From NCBI GenBank assembly GCA_934645175.1, contig CAKUDE010000001.1:1-64000 (forward strand): a stretch of 64,000 nucleotides of DNA, written 5' to 3'. The translations under genes and the position numbers were made by a program. The notes beneath the pieces were generated by a model that did not search any database, had not been told where the DNA came from, and saw only the letters and a program-made list of their open reading frames with translations. How positions within the stretch are numbered: position 1 is the stretch's first letter; the number at the start of each line of letters is the position of its first letter. The stretch is from an uncultured Oscillospiraceae bacterium (lineage in GTDB: Bacteria; Bacillota; Clostridia; Oscillospirales; Oscillospiraceae). Positions 27,069-35,699 of the stretch are shown piece after piece.

Positions 27069-27223
27069 TTTCATCTCCTCCTTCTGTCGTGTTCTGCGTT
27101 TACATCTATATAATACAGATTCCATACCAAGAAAAACATGACGGGTCCTGCAAAATAAGCATCCTATATTATGCAAATAGCGAAAAATAGCAGCGCTCCT
27201 CAAATCAGAAGCGCTGCTATGTC

Positions 27224-27733
27224 TTATTTGTTCGCCAGTTCACTATACCGTTTCATATCGATTTTGCCGTCTGCCATCATTTGCTCTGCCCAAAGCTGGA
27301 GCGTTTCCACCGCAACAGACATTTTTTCCAACTCTCTTTGGATTCGAATAAAATCCGGCAATTCGTCATTGTCGATCATTCCATCGGCAGAAATGTCGAT
27401 CAGACGATCCTTTTCCCGCTGCATGGAGTTAAGCGATGATAGCATTCCGAGAACGATCTGAGACAGATCGTTGATTTTTATCTCCGGAACATACTGCCGA
27501 CCAATGGGACACTGTTGTGAGCAGAAATAGTTACACAGGGCCGGTTTTTTATAGCCTTTTGCCATCTCCAGCACTTCTTCCGGGTGCGGCAAATATGAAT
27601 CGCCCTCAATGCGAACCAGTCTTTCCGGAGAAATGGTTTCCATCAGCTCACTGGCTGCCTCACGGGAAAGCACAAGTTCTTCTCTGGTAGTCTGATATAT
27701 GTTTTTATTTTCTTTCGTTGAGATACGAGGCAC
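27224..27733 (-). CDS. XRE-like regulator with C-terminal helical domain
   Basis: A 169-residue protein. Residues 10-60 form a helix-turn-helix of XRE type (TTREELVLSREAASELMETI, SPERLVRIEGDS, PHPEEVLEMAKGY). The segment CNYFCSQQCPIG has three Cys. The C-terminal 90 residues are helical. The start is GTG at 27733 with GGGAGGG upstream. It is the outermost gene of the mobile half, transcribed away from the tRNA, and may control the neighbouring small genes. Confidence 0.75.
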   Translation of the reverse strand: MPRISTKENKNIYQTTREELVLSREAASELMETISPERLVRIEGDSYLPHPEEVLEMAKGYKKPALCNYFCSQQCPIGRQYVPEIKINDLSQIVLGMLSSLNSMQREKDRLIDISADGMIDNDELPDFIRIQRELEKMSVAVETLQLWAEQMMADGKIDMKRYSELANK

Positions 27734-28102
27734 GGCAATCCCTCCCGAATAACAATGTTAAAATTATACTGCACTCGGTGCCAAAAATCCAGTATTTATA
27801 TAAGGAACAGAACCAAATCAGTAAGGATTATACTGGCCCGGTTCTGCCCTTTTTGTCCTTCCTGTCCCACGGTTATAAAAGAAAATTCATCTAAGGCTCA
27901 GAGCGGCATCCCAGCCTTAGGCGGGTTTCTATATGGAAAATAATAATTTATCGTTTCTACTCTTATAACGATTGCCGTTTTGCTAAGCACAGGGTTTTCT
28001 CATCATACCCGCAGCAAATCCGGGCGTGCATTCCGCTTATGGCCGGGAATGTTCGGAATTCTCCCTGTTTTTCACAAAAATCCTCCCTCGGACGGCAGAA
28101 AA
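27734..28102. other. Gene-free junction between mobile half and core chromosome
   Basis: I see no gene here. It holds an 8-bp inverted repeat (CTAAGGCT at 27891-27898, AGCCTTAG at 27913-27920) and a run of GTCC/GGACA words at 27841-27870. Base composition changes from moderate GC to GC-rich within and just after it. It probably contains the right boundary of the acquired region, but no attachment site can be defined without an empty-site relative. Confidence 0.5.
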
Positions 28103-28143
28103 TAAAAAAGTTACCGTTGTTGACTTGTATCAACAACGGTAAC
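28103..28143 (-). terminator. Terminator of the tRNA-fMet gene
   Basis: A perfect 14-bp stem (arms 28110-28123 and 28130-28143) is followed on the minus strand by six T (28103-28108 read as A on the plus strand), 5 bases past the tRNA CCA end. Confidence 0.9.
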
Positions 28144-28148
28144 TGATA

Positions 28149-28224
<76 letters not shown>

Positions 28225-28418
28225 ATATCCAAGCAAACCGACCGCGCCACTTTCCGGACGGAACGGCGGCCGTTTAGGGAAGCTGACGCCGCCCCCTCTC
28301 GGTTGCCTGTATAGGATAACACACTCGCGCGGCTTTGTCAAGAAAAACTTTTTGACATTTTGCGACTTTTTTATGCCGTCGCGCCCTGCTGCGCTTATGC
28401 GGGGCGGGACGGGGCTGC

Positions 28419-30515
28419 TCAGCGGCGGTTGAGGTATTCCTGCACCGCGTGTTGAATGTAGCTTGCGGCTTCCCCTGCGCTGCCTATAAGCAGCTCGCCG
28501 TTTTCCTGACGCTCCTCGTTCAGATAGTCGGCGGCGGTCTGCACGATCACGTCGATCAGGTCATCCGCGCCGTAGAGCACATAGTCCTGCGCGGTGGTCA
28601 TGCGCTGCAGAGTTGCAAACAGCGTTTCCTCCACGGACTTTGCCCACTCGCCGTAAGACTTCCAGCTTCCGGCCAGCTTCTCCGCGTGCTCGCGCATCAG
28701 CTTTTCGGCAAGCGGCTGGTACATCGGCGTTGCCGAGCCGGTGGCGACCCGATCCATACTGCGCGCCAGCGCCTCGTTCGTCATGAGATAGTTCAGGAAC
28801 ACGGCGGCGGCCTCGCCGCAGCGGCTGCCCGCGGAGAGGGCGAAGTAGCCTGCCGGCTCTACGGCATAGCCGCTATGGCCGCCGAGCGCAAAGCAGTAAG
28901 GCGCGCGGCGGCTGCCCAGCTCCTCCTGCCGCCAGAAGGGCGATACGCGCGTGAGCATATCCCGGACGGCGCTTTTCTCCACCCACCGGCTGATGCGCTG
29001 TTCGGTGGGCTTCTTGGGGTCGTAGGCGGCGGCCTCGGGGTCGTACTCCGTGGGGAAATTCATGGCATAATCCAGCACCGCGCGGAATTCCTTCCCGGAG
29101 AAATCACATTGCAGCGTATCAAAATCGACCCACAGGCCGATATGCAGCTGCAAAATCTCGCGCAGCTCCGTCAGACGGTCGGACGAGCGCGTGGAGCGCT
29201 CCCCGTCCGCTTCGAGCAGGTCGAACAGATCGTCGAGCGTGGGGTTGGCGGCCAGCGTCGCGCCGGGGGCGCCCATCGCACTGACGGCGCGGCAATAGGG
29301 TGCGGTAAAATAGGCCGTACCGTCGATGCGCATGAGCTGCGCCATCGGTTCGGAATAGACGCCCTTGACAGTCAGCTCCGGCGCATATTTGTCCAGGGGG
29401 GCGAGCCGGTTTGTAAGGGCAAGCTGCGAAAGAAGCGCATAGTCGCCCAGATAGATCAAATCGGCCTTCTCTGCGCTGCCCATGACCTGCGAGGGCGTAT
29501 CGCGCACGTCGAGCAGGACCTCGACGCCGGAGGCGAACAGCGAATAATGCTCCAGCCAGCGTTCCAGCTCGGGCGCGTGCTTCCGGTCGGTCAGGATCGT
29601 CATCGTGCAGCGCGCAAAGCTGCGCGTCGGTTCAAAGTGTACCGTTTCGATCGCGCCCTCGTCGCTCAGCATGATGCCCTCGGTGGAGCTCGTGACGATC
29701 AGAGCGCGGGGATGCCTCTGCTCGGAAACCAGCTCCGGACAGCTCAGAAATTCGACCGTCTCGCCGTTGCTGCGCTGGAAGCCGTAAAAGGGATTGATGT
29801 AATAAAACCAGTCGCCGCTGTGCGCGCAGAGGTCATACAGCCCCCAGAACGGCTGCTTTCTTTCCGTATCCGGCTGCCCGTCTGCGCCGATGGGGTACAG
29901 GCCGCGTTCGCCGCTCTCTATGCTGGAGAGGCAGAGCTCGCCGTTGCTCCATGCGAGATCATACGGCCGAACGGTCGTCGGGACAAGCACGCCGTTGCGG
30001 TAAAGCGCCTGATAGTCGTCGTCGCGCACGAGCACATAGATTGCGCCGTCGTACTCCTCAATGCGTGCAAAGGTGCCGTAAGACGTGGTTTTTTGCGCGG
30101 AAAGGTAAACCTCGCCGTTGCGATAGACCGTCTGGTTTGCCGAGCAGTAGAAGAATACGCCCTGCGAGGTAACGCGAAGCTGCGAGAATACGCCCGGCTC
30201 GGCGTCCGGCTCCAGCCGCAGGCGGCTGAAGATCTCCCCGCGGTCCTCCGTGGCAAACAGCCGCTCATACGCTTCTCCGGCGCTTTTCAGCCGCGTTCCG
30301 TCGGCGCTGCGCTGATAGAGGCCCTTATGCGTCAGCAGCAGGAGACCGTCGTCCGTTTGGGCGATGTCGCAGATCGTGCCGAGCTTCGTCAGATCCGCCG
30401 GTTCCCCGCCGTTTTGTGTCGGCGGCGTTGTCGGTGCGCTGGGAAGGACGTCCGTCGCACAGGCGCAGAGCAATACCGTGAGCGCGAGCGTCAGCAGCAG
30501 GCAGAGCCGTTTCAT
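28419..30515 (-). CDS. Solute-binding-protein-like lipoprotein
   Basis: A 698-residue exported lipoprotein. It has a signal peptide with lipobox LLCAC (lipidated Cys about residue 18-20). Residues 45-290 look like a beta-rich reporter region with repeated short strands. Residues 300-690 resemble the extracellular solute-binding fold of ABC sugar or peptide systems (ADLIYLGDYALLSQLAL, LAPLDKYAPEL, GTAYFTAPYC, NPTLDDLFDLLE). No permease gene adjoins it, so its substrate and partner are unknown. The ATG has GGAGGA upstream. It is divergent from the pst operon. Confidence 0.65.
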   Translation of the reverse strand: MKRLCLLLTLALTVLLCACATDVLPSAPTTPPTQNGGEPADLTKLGTICDIAQTDDGLLLLTHKGLYQRSADGTRLKSAGEAYERLFATEDRGEIFSRLRLEPDAEPGVFSQLRVTSQGVFFYCSANQTVYRNGEVYLSAQKTTSYGTFARIEEYDGAIYVLVRDDDYQALYRNGVLVPTTVRPYDLAWSNGELCLSSIESGERGLYPIGADGQPDTERKQPFWGLYDLCAHSGDWFYYINPFYGFQRSNGETVEFLSCPELVSEQRHPRALIVTSSTEGIMLSDEGAIETVHFEPTRSFARCTMTILTDRKHAPELERWLEHYSLFASGVEVLLDVRDTPSQVMGSAEKADLIYLGDYALLSQLALTNRLAPLDKYAPELTVKGVYSEPMAQLMRIDGTAYFTAPYCRAVSAMGAPGATLAANPTLDDLFDLLEADGERSTRSSDRLTELREILQLHIGLWVDFDTLQCDFSGKEFRAVLDYAMNFPTEYDPEAAAYDPKKPTEQRISRWVEKSAVRDMLTRVSPFWRQEELGSRRAPYCFALGGHSGYAVEPAGYFALSAGSRCGEAAAVFLNYLMTNEALARSMDRVATGSATPMYQPLAEKLMREHAEKLAGSWKSYGEWAKSVEETLFATLQRMTTAQDYVLYGADDLIDVIVQTAADYLNEERQENGELLIGSAGEAASYIQHAVQEYLNRR

Positions 30516-30618
30516 AGCAGTTCCTCCTTCGTTTTAACGGACCGGATTTGGTTTACAATAACATTCTATCACAGACCGTTTGCCTTGGCAATAGCGGCTG
30601 CCGGAAAAACTTACGCGG

Positions 30619-30649
30619 ATTTTACATTTCTCTGCTTTTGGATTTTACC
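30619..30649 (+). promoter_or_regulatory. Possible Pho-box-like repeats upstream of pstS
   Basis: ATTTTACA at 30619-30626 and ATTTTACC at 30642-30649 are direct repeats 23 bases apart (about two helical turns), in front of pstS. PhoP-type regulators bind TTTACA-like repeats, so control by the PhoB homologue of this operon is a reasonable guess. Confidence 0.35.
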
Positions 30650-30716
30650 TGCGGGCGGTATGATGAGGCCGTAACAGAGAAAATCCAAAATCAAACAATC
30701 GAAAGGAAAAAACAAA

Positions 30717-31523
30717 ATGAAAAAGATTCTTGCAGTTCTTTGCGCCGTCGCGCTGTGCGCGGCGCTCTTTGCCGGCTGCTCCGGCAAGACCGACGCTGCC
30801 GTGTCTACCGACGGCTCGACCTCCATGCAGAAGGTCATCAGCACCCTCGGCGAGTCCTTCATGCAGAAGTACAGCGGCACGAAGTTCACCTACAACCCCA
30901 CCGGCTCCGGCTCCGGCATCCAGGCCGTGCAGAACGGCACCTGCGACATCGGCCTTTCCTCCCGTGCGCTGAAGGACGAGGAAAAGAAGGCCGGCCTGAA
31001 GCAGACCGTCCTGGCCTATGACGGCATCGCCATGATCGTCCATCCTGACAATCCCGTGCAGGATCTGACGCTGGAGCAGATTGCGCAGATCTACACCGGC
31101 GAGATCACCAACTGGAAGGATGTCGGCGGCAGCGACGCCGAGATCGTTCTCATCGGCCGCGAGGCCGGCAGCGGCACGCGCGACGGCTTTGAAAGCATCA
31201 CCAAGACCGAGCAGAAATGCAAGTACCGTCAGGAGCTGACCTCCACGGGCGACGTTATCACCGCCGTCAGCCAGAACCCGAACGCCATCGGCTACGCCTC
31301 CCTTGCCTCCGTGAAGGACACCGTGCGTGCGCTGAAGGTCGCGGGCATTACGCCGAGCGAGCAGACCGTCAAGGACGGCAGCTATGTGTTGCAGCGTCCG
31401 TTCGTGCTCGTGACCGTCGAGGGCAAGGCATTGAGCGAAACCGCACAGAAGTTCTTTGATTACATTACCTCCAAGGAGGTCGCCGAGCTCATCGCCCAGG
31501 CAGGCGCCGTCAGCGCCGCCTGA
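30717..31523 (+). CDS. pstS: Phosphate-binding lipoprotein PstS
   Basis: A 268-residue periplasmic-type phosphate binder anchored as a lipoprotein: signal peptide with lipobox LFAGC (Cys about 21), then the phosphate-binding segments STDGSTSMQKV, TGSGSGIQA, and the signature IGREAGSGTRDGFES. It is the first gene of the pstSCAB-phoU-phoB-phoR series. A hairpin and a repeat cluster separate it from pstC by 345 bases, which would allow much more PstS than permease, as is common. Confidence 0.95.
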   Translation: MKKILAVLCAVALCAALFAGCSGKTDAAVSTDGSTSMQKVISTLGESFMQKYSGTKFTYNPTGSGSGIQAVQNGTCDIGLSSRALKDEEKKAGLKQTVLAYDGIAMIVHPDNPVQDLTLEQIAQIYTGEITNWKDVGGSDAEIVLIGREAGSGTRDGFESITKTEQKCKYRQELTSTGDVITAVSQNPNAIGYASLASVKDTVRALKVAGITPSEQTVKDGSYVLQRPFVLVTVEGKALSETAQKFFDYITSKEVAELIAQAGAVSAA

Positions 31524-31561
31524 CGCGGAAGCGGCAAAGCGATCGAAATCATTTTGCAACA

Positions 31562-31583
31562 GGGCGGGGACAAGTCCCCGCCC
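31562..31583 (+). terminator. GC-rich hairpin after pstS
   Basis: GGGCGGGGA CAAG TCCCCGCCC is a perfect 9-bp stem without T run, 38 bases past the pstS stop. It may protect the pstS message 3' end or partly stop transcription. Confidence 0.5.
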
Positions 31584-31589
31584 ACTGCC

Positions 31590-31834
31590 GCACGGAGCGT
31601 ATGTCATTGTGAAGCCGCGCCGGTGGTGCGGCGGTCTGCCGGTATGCGAGCCCCGAAGGGGTCGGTGGCAATCTTGTGTACCGACAACTGTCATTGCGAG
31701 GCTACGTCAGTAGCCGTGGCAATCTCTTGTAAAACCCTGCATCAGATTGCCGCGTCGGGCTGCGCCCTCCTCGCAATGACACGGGGGAAGGACGCCGCGC
31801 CGCTTCGCTCCCCGCAATGACATACGCTCCGTGC
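31590..31834. repeat. Palindromic repeat copy nested in a 20-bp inverted repeat (pstS-pstC gap)
   Basis: A full copy of the dispersed GTCATTGCGAGG / CCTCGCAATGAC repeat occupies 31690-31780. It is framed by perfect 20-bp inverted arms at 31590-31609 and 31815-31834 (left arm starts GCACGGAGCGTATG). The whole unit can fold back on itself. Confidence 0.8.
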
Positions 31835-31868
31835 AGCGGGGCGACAAAAAACCATGAGAGGTGATAGG

Positions 31869-32762
31869 ATGAAATCGACAATGGCACGCAGTGCAAAAAC
31901 GAAGCTGATCGAGCCCGTGATGCACGGGATTTTTCTGCTGCTCGGTCTGGTAACGGTCGGGTTTGTGCTTTTGATCACGGTCTATCTGATCGTTGCGGGG
32001 CTTCCCGCCATCGGCAAGATCGGTTTGCTGGAATTCCTGTTCGGAACCGAATGGGCATCGACCGCCGCAGAACCGAGGTTCGGCATCCTGCCGTTTATGC
32101 TCACAAGCATCTACGGTACGGCCGGCGCGATTGTTCTCGGTGTGCCGATCGGCTTTTTCGCTGCCGTTTACATTGCAAAGTGCGCCCCCGCGCCCGTGCG
32201 CCGGGGACTTCAGGCGGCGGTGAGTATGCTCGCGGGCATTCCCTCGGTGGTCTACGGTCTGGTGGGTATGCTTGTGCTGGTGCCCGGGATTCGCAAGGTT
32301 TTCGGCGTGCCGGACGGCGCAAGCCTGCTGGCGGCCGTGATCGTACTGGCAATTATGATCCTGCCGTCGATCATCAAGGTTTCGGTCACGGCGCTGGAGG
32401 CCGTACCGAAGGAATATGAGGACGCCTCGCTCGCGCTGGGCGCCACGCCTACGGAGACGTGGTTCCGCGTGTCCGTTCCGGCTGCCAGAAGCGGCATTGC
32501 CGCGGCGGTCGTTTTGGGCGTCGGCCGTGCCATCGGCGAGGCCATGGCCGTGATGATGGTCAGCGGCAACGTGCCGAATATGCCGTCGCTGTTTGAAAGC
32601 GTTCGCTTTTTGACGACGGCCGTGGCCAGCGAGATGTCCTACTCCGCCGGCCTGCAGCGGCAGGCGCTGTTTTCCATCGCACTGGTGCTGTTCCTGTTCA
32701 TTCTGCTGATCAATGCGACGCTGAACTTCTTCCTGAAGCGCAGCAAGGAGGGCAAAGCATGA
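31869..32762 (+). CDS. pstC: Phosphate ABC transporter permease PstC
   Basis: A 297-residue inner-membrane permease with about six membrane helices. The binding-protein-dependent transport signature lies in the region KEYEDASLALGATPTETWF; another conserved part is [20 protein letters not shown] at 31869 has AGGTGA upstream. Its stop overlaps the pstA start (ATGA), giving coupled translation of the two permease halves. Confidence 0.95.
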   Translation: MKSTMARSAKTKLIEPVMHGIFLLLGLVTVGFVLLITVYLIVAGLPAIGKIGLLEFLFGTEWASTAAEPRFGILPFMLTSIYGTAGAIVLGVPIGFFAAVYIAKCAPAPVRRGLQAAVSMLAGIPSVVYGLVGMLVLVPGIRKVFGVPDGASLLAAVIVLAIMILPSIIKVSVTALEAVPKEYEDASLALGATPTETWFRVSVPAARSGIAAAVVLGVGRAIGEAMAVMMVSGNVPNMPSLFESVRFLTTAVASEMSYSAGLQRQALFSIALVLFLFILLINATLNFFLKRSKEGKA

Positions 32763-33619
32763 AGCGTTCCTTTTCTCTGCGTCGCCGGCTGTTCGGCGGC
32801 GCGTGCCGCACGGCGATGCTGCTGTGCGCCGGACTGACGGCTGCGCTGGTCATATTCCTGATTGCCTTTGTGCTCATGGAAGGTCTGCCGGAGATCTCGT
32901 GGGAGTTTCTGACGACCGCGCCGAGCTACCTGAACGGCACCGTCGGCATTCTGCCGGACATTCTGAACACGCTTTACATCGTTCTGGCGACCATCGTCCT
33001 CGTCGTCCCGCTGGGCGTGGGCGCGGCGGTCTACCTGACGGAATACGCGTCGAACAGGCGCGTCGTCACGGTGATCGAATACGCCGCCGAGACGCTCTCG
33101 GGCATTCCGTCGATCATTTACGGCCTGGTGGGTATGCTCGTGTTCTGCGAGCTGTTCGGGCTGGGCAAGTCCATGCTCGCCGGTGCGCTGACGCTGGTCA
33201 TCATGAACCTGCCGACCGTGCTGCGCACGACGCAGGAGAGCCTCAAGACCGTTCCGCAGAGCTACCGCGAGGGCGCCTTCGGCCTCGGCGCGGGCAAATG
33301 GCGTGTTATTCGCACCGTGGTGCTGCCCGGATGCGTGGACGGCGTGGTGACGGGCTGCATCCTCTCCGTCGGCCGTATCCTCGGCGAATCGGCGGCGCTG
33401 CTGTTTACGGCGGGCTTTGCGCACGTGCTGTTCGGCCTGTTTGACGGGCTGATGAATTCCGGCGCGACGCTGACCGTGGCACTGTATTTCTACGCAAAGG
33501 AGGACGCCGAGTTCGGCGTTGCCTTCGCCATTGCGGCCATTCTCATGCTGCTGACTTTGGCCATCAATCTGACCGCAGATCTGGTCTCGGCGTATTTCCG
33601 CCGGAGAAAGGAGAGATAA
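32759..33619 (+). CDS. pstA: Phosphate ABC transporter permease PstA
   Basis: A 286-residue permease partner of PstC with six predicted membrane helices. It has [20 protein letters not shown] and the EAA-like loop [19 protein letters not shown]. It overlaps pstC by 4 bases and is followed by pstB after one base. Confidence 0.95.
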   Translation: MKRSFSLRRRLFGGACRTAMLLCAGLTAALVIFLIAFVLMEGLPEISWEFLTTAPSYLNGTVGILPDILNTLYIVLATIVLVVPLGVGAAVYLTEYASNRRVVTVIEYAAETLSGIPSIIYGLVGMLVFCELFGLGKSMLAGALTLVIMNLPTVLRTTQESLKTVPQSYREGAFGLGAGKWRVIRTVVLPGCVDGVVTGCILSVGRILGESAALLFTAGFAHVLFGLFDGLMNSGATLTVALYFYAKEDAEFGVAFAIAAILMLLTLAINLTADLVSAYFRRRKER

Positions 33620-33620
33620 C

Positions 33621-34379
33621 ATGGCAGAAACCATCCTCTCGGCGCAGGCGCTCGACCTCTGGTACGGCGAGCATCAGGCGCTGCGGCACATCGATCTGGA
33701 CGTGCCGGAACACAGCATTACCGCACTCATCGGCCCTTCGGGCTGCGGAAAATCCACATTTCTGAAAACGCTCAACCGTATGAACGACCTGATTCCCTCC
33801 GTGCGTATCGAGGGCAAGGTGACGTTTCACGGACAGGATATCTACGCCCCGCAGACGGATGTCAGCGCTCTGCGCAAGCGCATCGGTATGGTATTCCAGA
33901 AGCCGAATCCCTTCCCGATGAGCATCTATGACAACGTGGCCTACGGCCCGCGCACCCACGGCGTCCGTTCCCGCGCCAAGCTCGACGAGCTGGTGGAGCG
34001 TTCACTGCGCGGTGCGGCCATCTGGGACGAGGTGAAGGATCGTCTCCGGAAAAACGCGCTCGGTCTCTCCGGCGGACAGCAGCAGCGGCTTTGCATCGCC
34101 CGCGCGCTGGCCGTGGAGCCGGAGGTGCTGCTCATGGACGAGCCGACCAGCGCCCTGGATCCCATTTCGACCATGAAGATCGAGGAGCTGGCGTCCGATC
34201 TGAAGCAAAAGTACACCATCGTCATCGTCACGCATAATATGCAGCAGGCCGTGCGTATTTCGGATAAGACGGCCTTCTTCCTGCTCGGCGAGCTGGTCGA
34301 GTATGACGATACGGAAAAGATTTTCTCCGATCCCGCCGACAAGCGGACGGAGGACTACATCACGGGGAGGTTCGGTTAA
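33621..34379 (+). CDS. pstB: Phosphate ABC transporter ATPase PstB
   Basis: A 252-residue ABC ATPase that drives phosphate import. It has Walker A GPSGCGKS (about 36-43), the PstB-specific LNRMNDLIP, signature LSGGQQQR, Walker [14 protein letters not shown] and the H-loop VTHNMQQA. The length is normal for PstB. The phoU start follows the stop after one base. Confidence 0.96.
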   Translation: MAETILSAQALDLWYGEHQALRHIDLDVPEHSITALIGPSGCGKSTFLKTLNRMNDLIPSVRIEGKVTFHGQDIYAPQTDVSALRKRIGMVFQKPNPFPMSIYDNVAYGPRTHGVRSRAKLDELVERSLRGAAIWDEVKDRLRKNALGLSGGQQQRLCIARALAVEPEVLLMDEPTSALDPISTMKIEELASDLKQKYTIVIVTHNMQQAVRISDKTAFFLLGELVEYDDTEKIFSDPADKRTEDYITGRFG

Positions 34380-34380
34380 T

Positions 34381-35028
34381 ATGCGCAGCCGGTTTGACGA
34401 ACAGTTGGCACAGCTCAACCGCGAGCTGATCGAAATGGGCGGCCTGTGCGAGGAGGTCATCGCGCTGGCGGCCAAATCGCTCACCGAGGGGCAGGAATAC
34501 GCCCGCCGCGTGACGCCGCTTGACGCGGAGATCGACCGCAAGGAGCGCTCCATCGAATCGCTCTGTCTGAAGCTGCTTTTACAGCAGCAGCCCGTCGCGC
34601 GCGATCTGCGGCAGATTTCCGCCGCGCTGAAAATGATCACGGACATGGAGCGCATCGGCGATCAGGCTGAGGACATTGCGGAGATTTCCGGTTTTCTGCA
34701 GGGCCACAGCGCCGAAACAAACGCACTTTTGCGCGAAATGGCGCTTGCAACCATCCATATGGTCACGGAAAGTGTTGACGCCTTCGTAAAACGTGATATA
34801 CTATTGGCAGAGAAGGTCATCAAGGATGACGATATCGTGGACGATTGCTTCGATCGTGTGCGCAGGGCGCTCATCTCCCGCATCGCCGCCGATCCCGACG
34901 AGGGCGAATACGCCGTCGATCTTCTCATGATTGCCAAGTATTTTGAGCGCATCGGAGACCACGCGACAAACATCGCCGAATGGGTGATCTTCTCCGTGAC
35001 CGGTGTGCATAAGGAGGGTCAGGGATGA
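34381..35028 (+). CDS. phoU: Phosphate signalling protein PhoU
   Basis: A 215-residue all-helical protein with two PhoU repeats (the DMERIGDQAEDIAEI motif and the later YFERIGDHATNIAEW). It links the state of the Pst transporter to the PhoR kinase and restrains phosphate uptake. ATG at 34381 is chosen because the family starts MRSRFDEQL; its stop overlaps the phoB start by 4 bases. Confidence 0.93.
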   Translation: MRSRFDEQLAQLNRELIEMGGLCEEVIALAAKSLTEGQEYARRVTPLDAEIDRKERSIESLCLKLLLQQQPVARDLRQISAALKMITDMERIGDQAEDIAEISGFLQGHSAETNALLREMALATIHMVTESVDAFVKRDILLAEKVIKDDDIVDDCFDRVRRALISRIAADPDEGEYAVDLLMIAKYFERIGDHATNIAEWVIFSVTGVHKEGQG

Positions 35029-35699
35029 TCTGGTGCGTCGAGGATGACGCAGGCACACTGGACGTGGAGCTGTACGCGCTGCGCTCGGTGGGCTTTGAAG
35101 CGCAGGGCTTTGCCGACGGCGCGCAGTTCTGGCAGGCCGTGCAGGGGCAGTCCCCGGAGCTTGTGGTGCTGGATGTGATGCTTCCGGGCATCGACGGCAT
35201 CGAGCTGCTCCGGCGGCTGCGCGCCGCGCCTGCGCTGCGCGACGTTCCCGTCGTGATGGCGACGGCGAAGGGTGCGGAGTACGATAAAATACAGGGGCTG
35301 GAGCTTGGTGCGGATTATTATCTGACCAAGCCCTTCGGCGTTATGGAGTTTGTTTCCTGCGTGAAGGCCGTGCTGCGCCGCTGCCGTCCGGCGGCGGAAA
35401 AGCCGCTGCAATACGGCGCGCTTGTATTGCGGCCGGAGGCGCGCAGCGTCGCCGTCGGCGGCGTGCCCGTCGCGCTGACGCGTAAGGAATATGATCTGCT
35501 GCATCTGTTTTTGCTGCACCCGGGCGTTGCGTTTTCGCGCGAACGCCTGTTTTCCGAGATCTGGGGCGAGGATTATCTCGGCGAGACGCGCACGCTGGAT
35601 ATGCACATCCGCACGCTGCGCCAGAAGCTCGGTGCGTGGGGCGAGCACATCGAGACCGTGCGCGGCGTGGGCTACCGAATGGAGCCGGGGGAAAAATGA
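35025..35699 (+). CDS. phoB: PhoB/OmpR-family response regulator
   Basis: A 224-residue response regulator. The receiver domain has acidic residues at 6-8, the phosphoacceptor Asp50 (VVLDVMLPGIDG) and Lys102 (LTKPFG). The C-terminal winged helix of OmpR type (LTRKEYDLLHLFLLHPG, TLDMHIRTLRQKLG, VRGVGYRME) binds DNA. Its place between phoU and a histidine kinase gene marks it as the phosphate regulator. Overlaps of 4 bases on both sides indicate translational coupling. Confidence 0.9.
   Translation: MIWCVEDDAGTLDVELYALRSVGFEAQGFADGAQFWQAVQGQSPELVVLDVMLPGIDGIELLRRLRAAPALRDVPVVMATAKGAEYDKIQGLELGADYYLTKPFGVMEFVSCVKAVLRRCRPAAEKPLQYGALVLRPEARSVAVGGVPVALTRKEYDLLHLFLLHPGVAFSRERLFSEIWGEDYLGETRTLDMHIRTLRQKLGAWGEHIETVRGVGYRMEPGEK

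Noticed and set aside
27755..27943. 62-codon frame with CPFCPSCP in the junction region
   Set aside because: There is no ribosome binding site before the ATG, no family is recognisable, and composition is that of non-coding sequence.
28449..30674. 741-codon open frame on the plus strand opposite the lipoprotein gene
   Set aside because: It is antisense to a gene with a signal peptide and ribosome binding site. Its product has Arg/Ala/Gly-rich composition expected from a GC-rich reverse strand.
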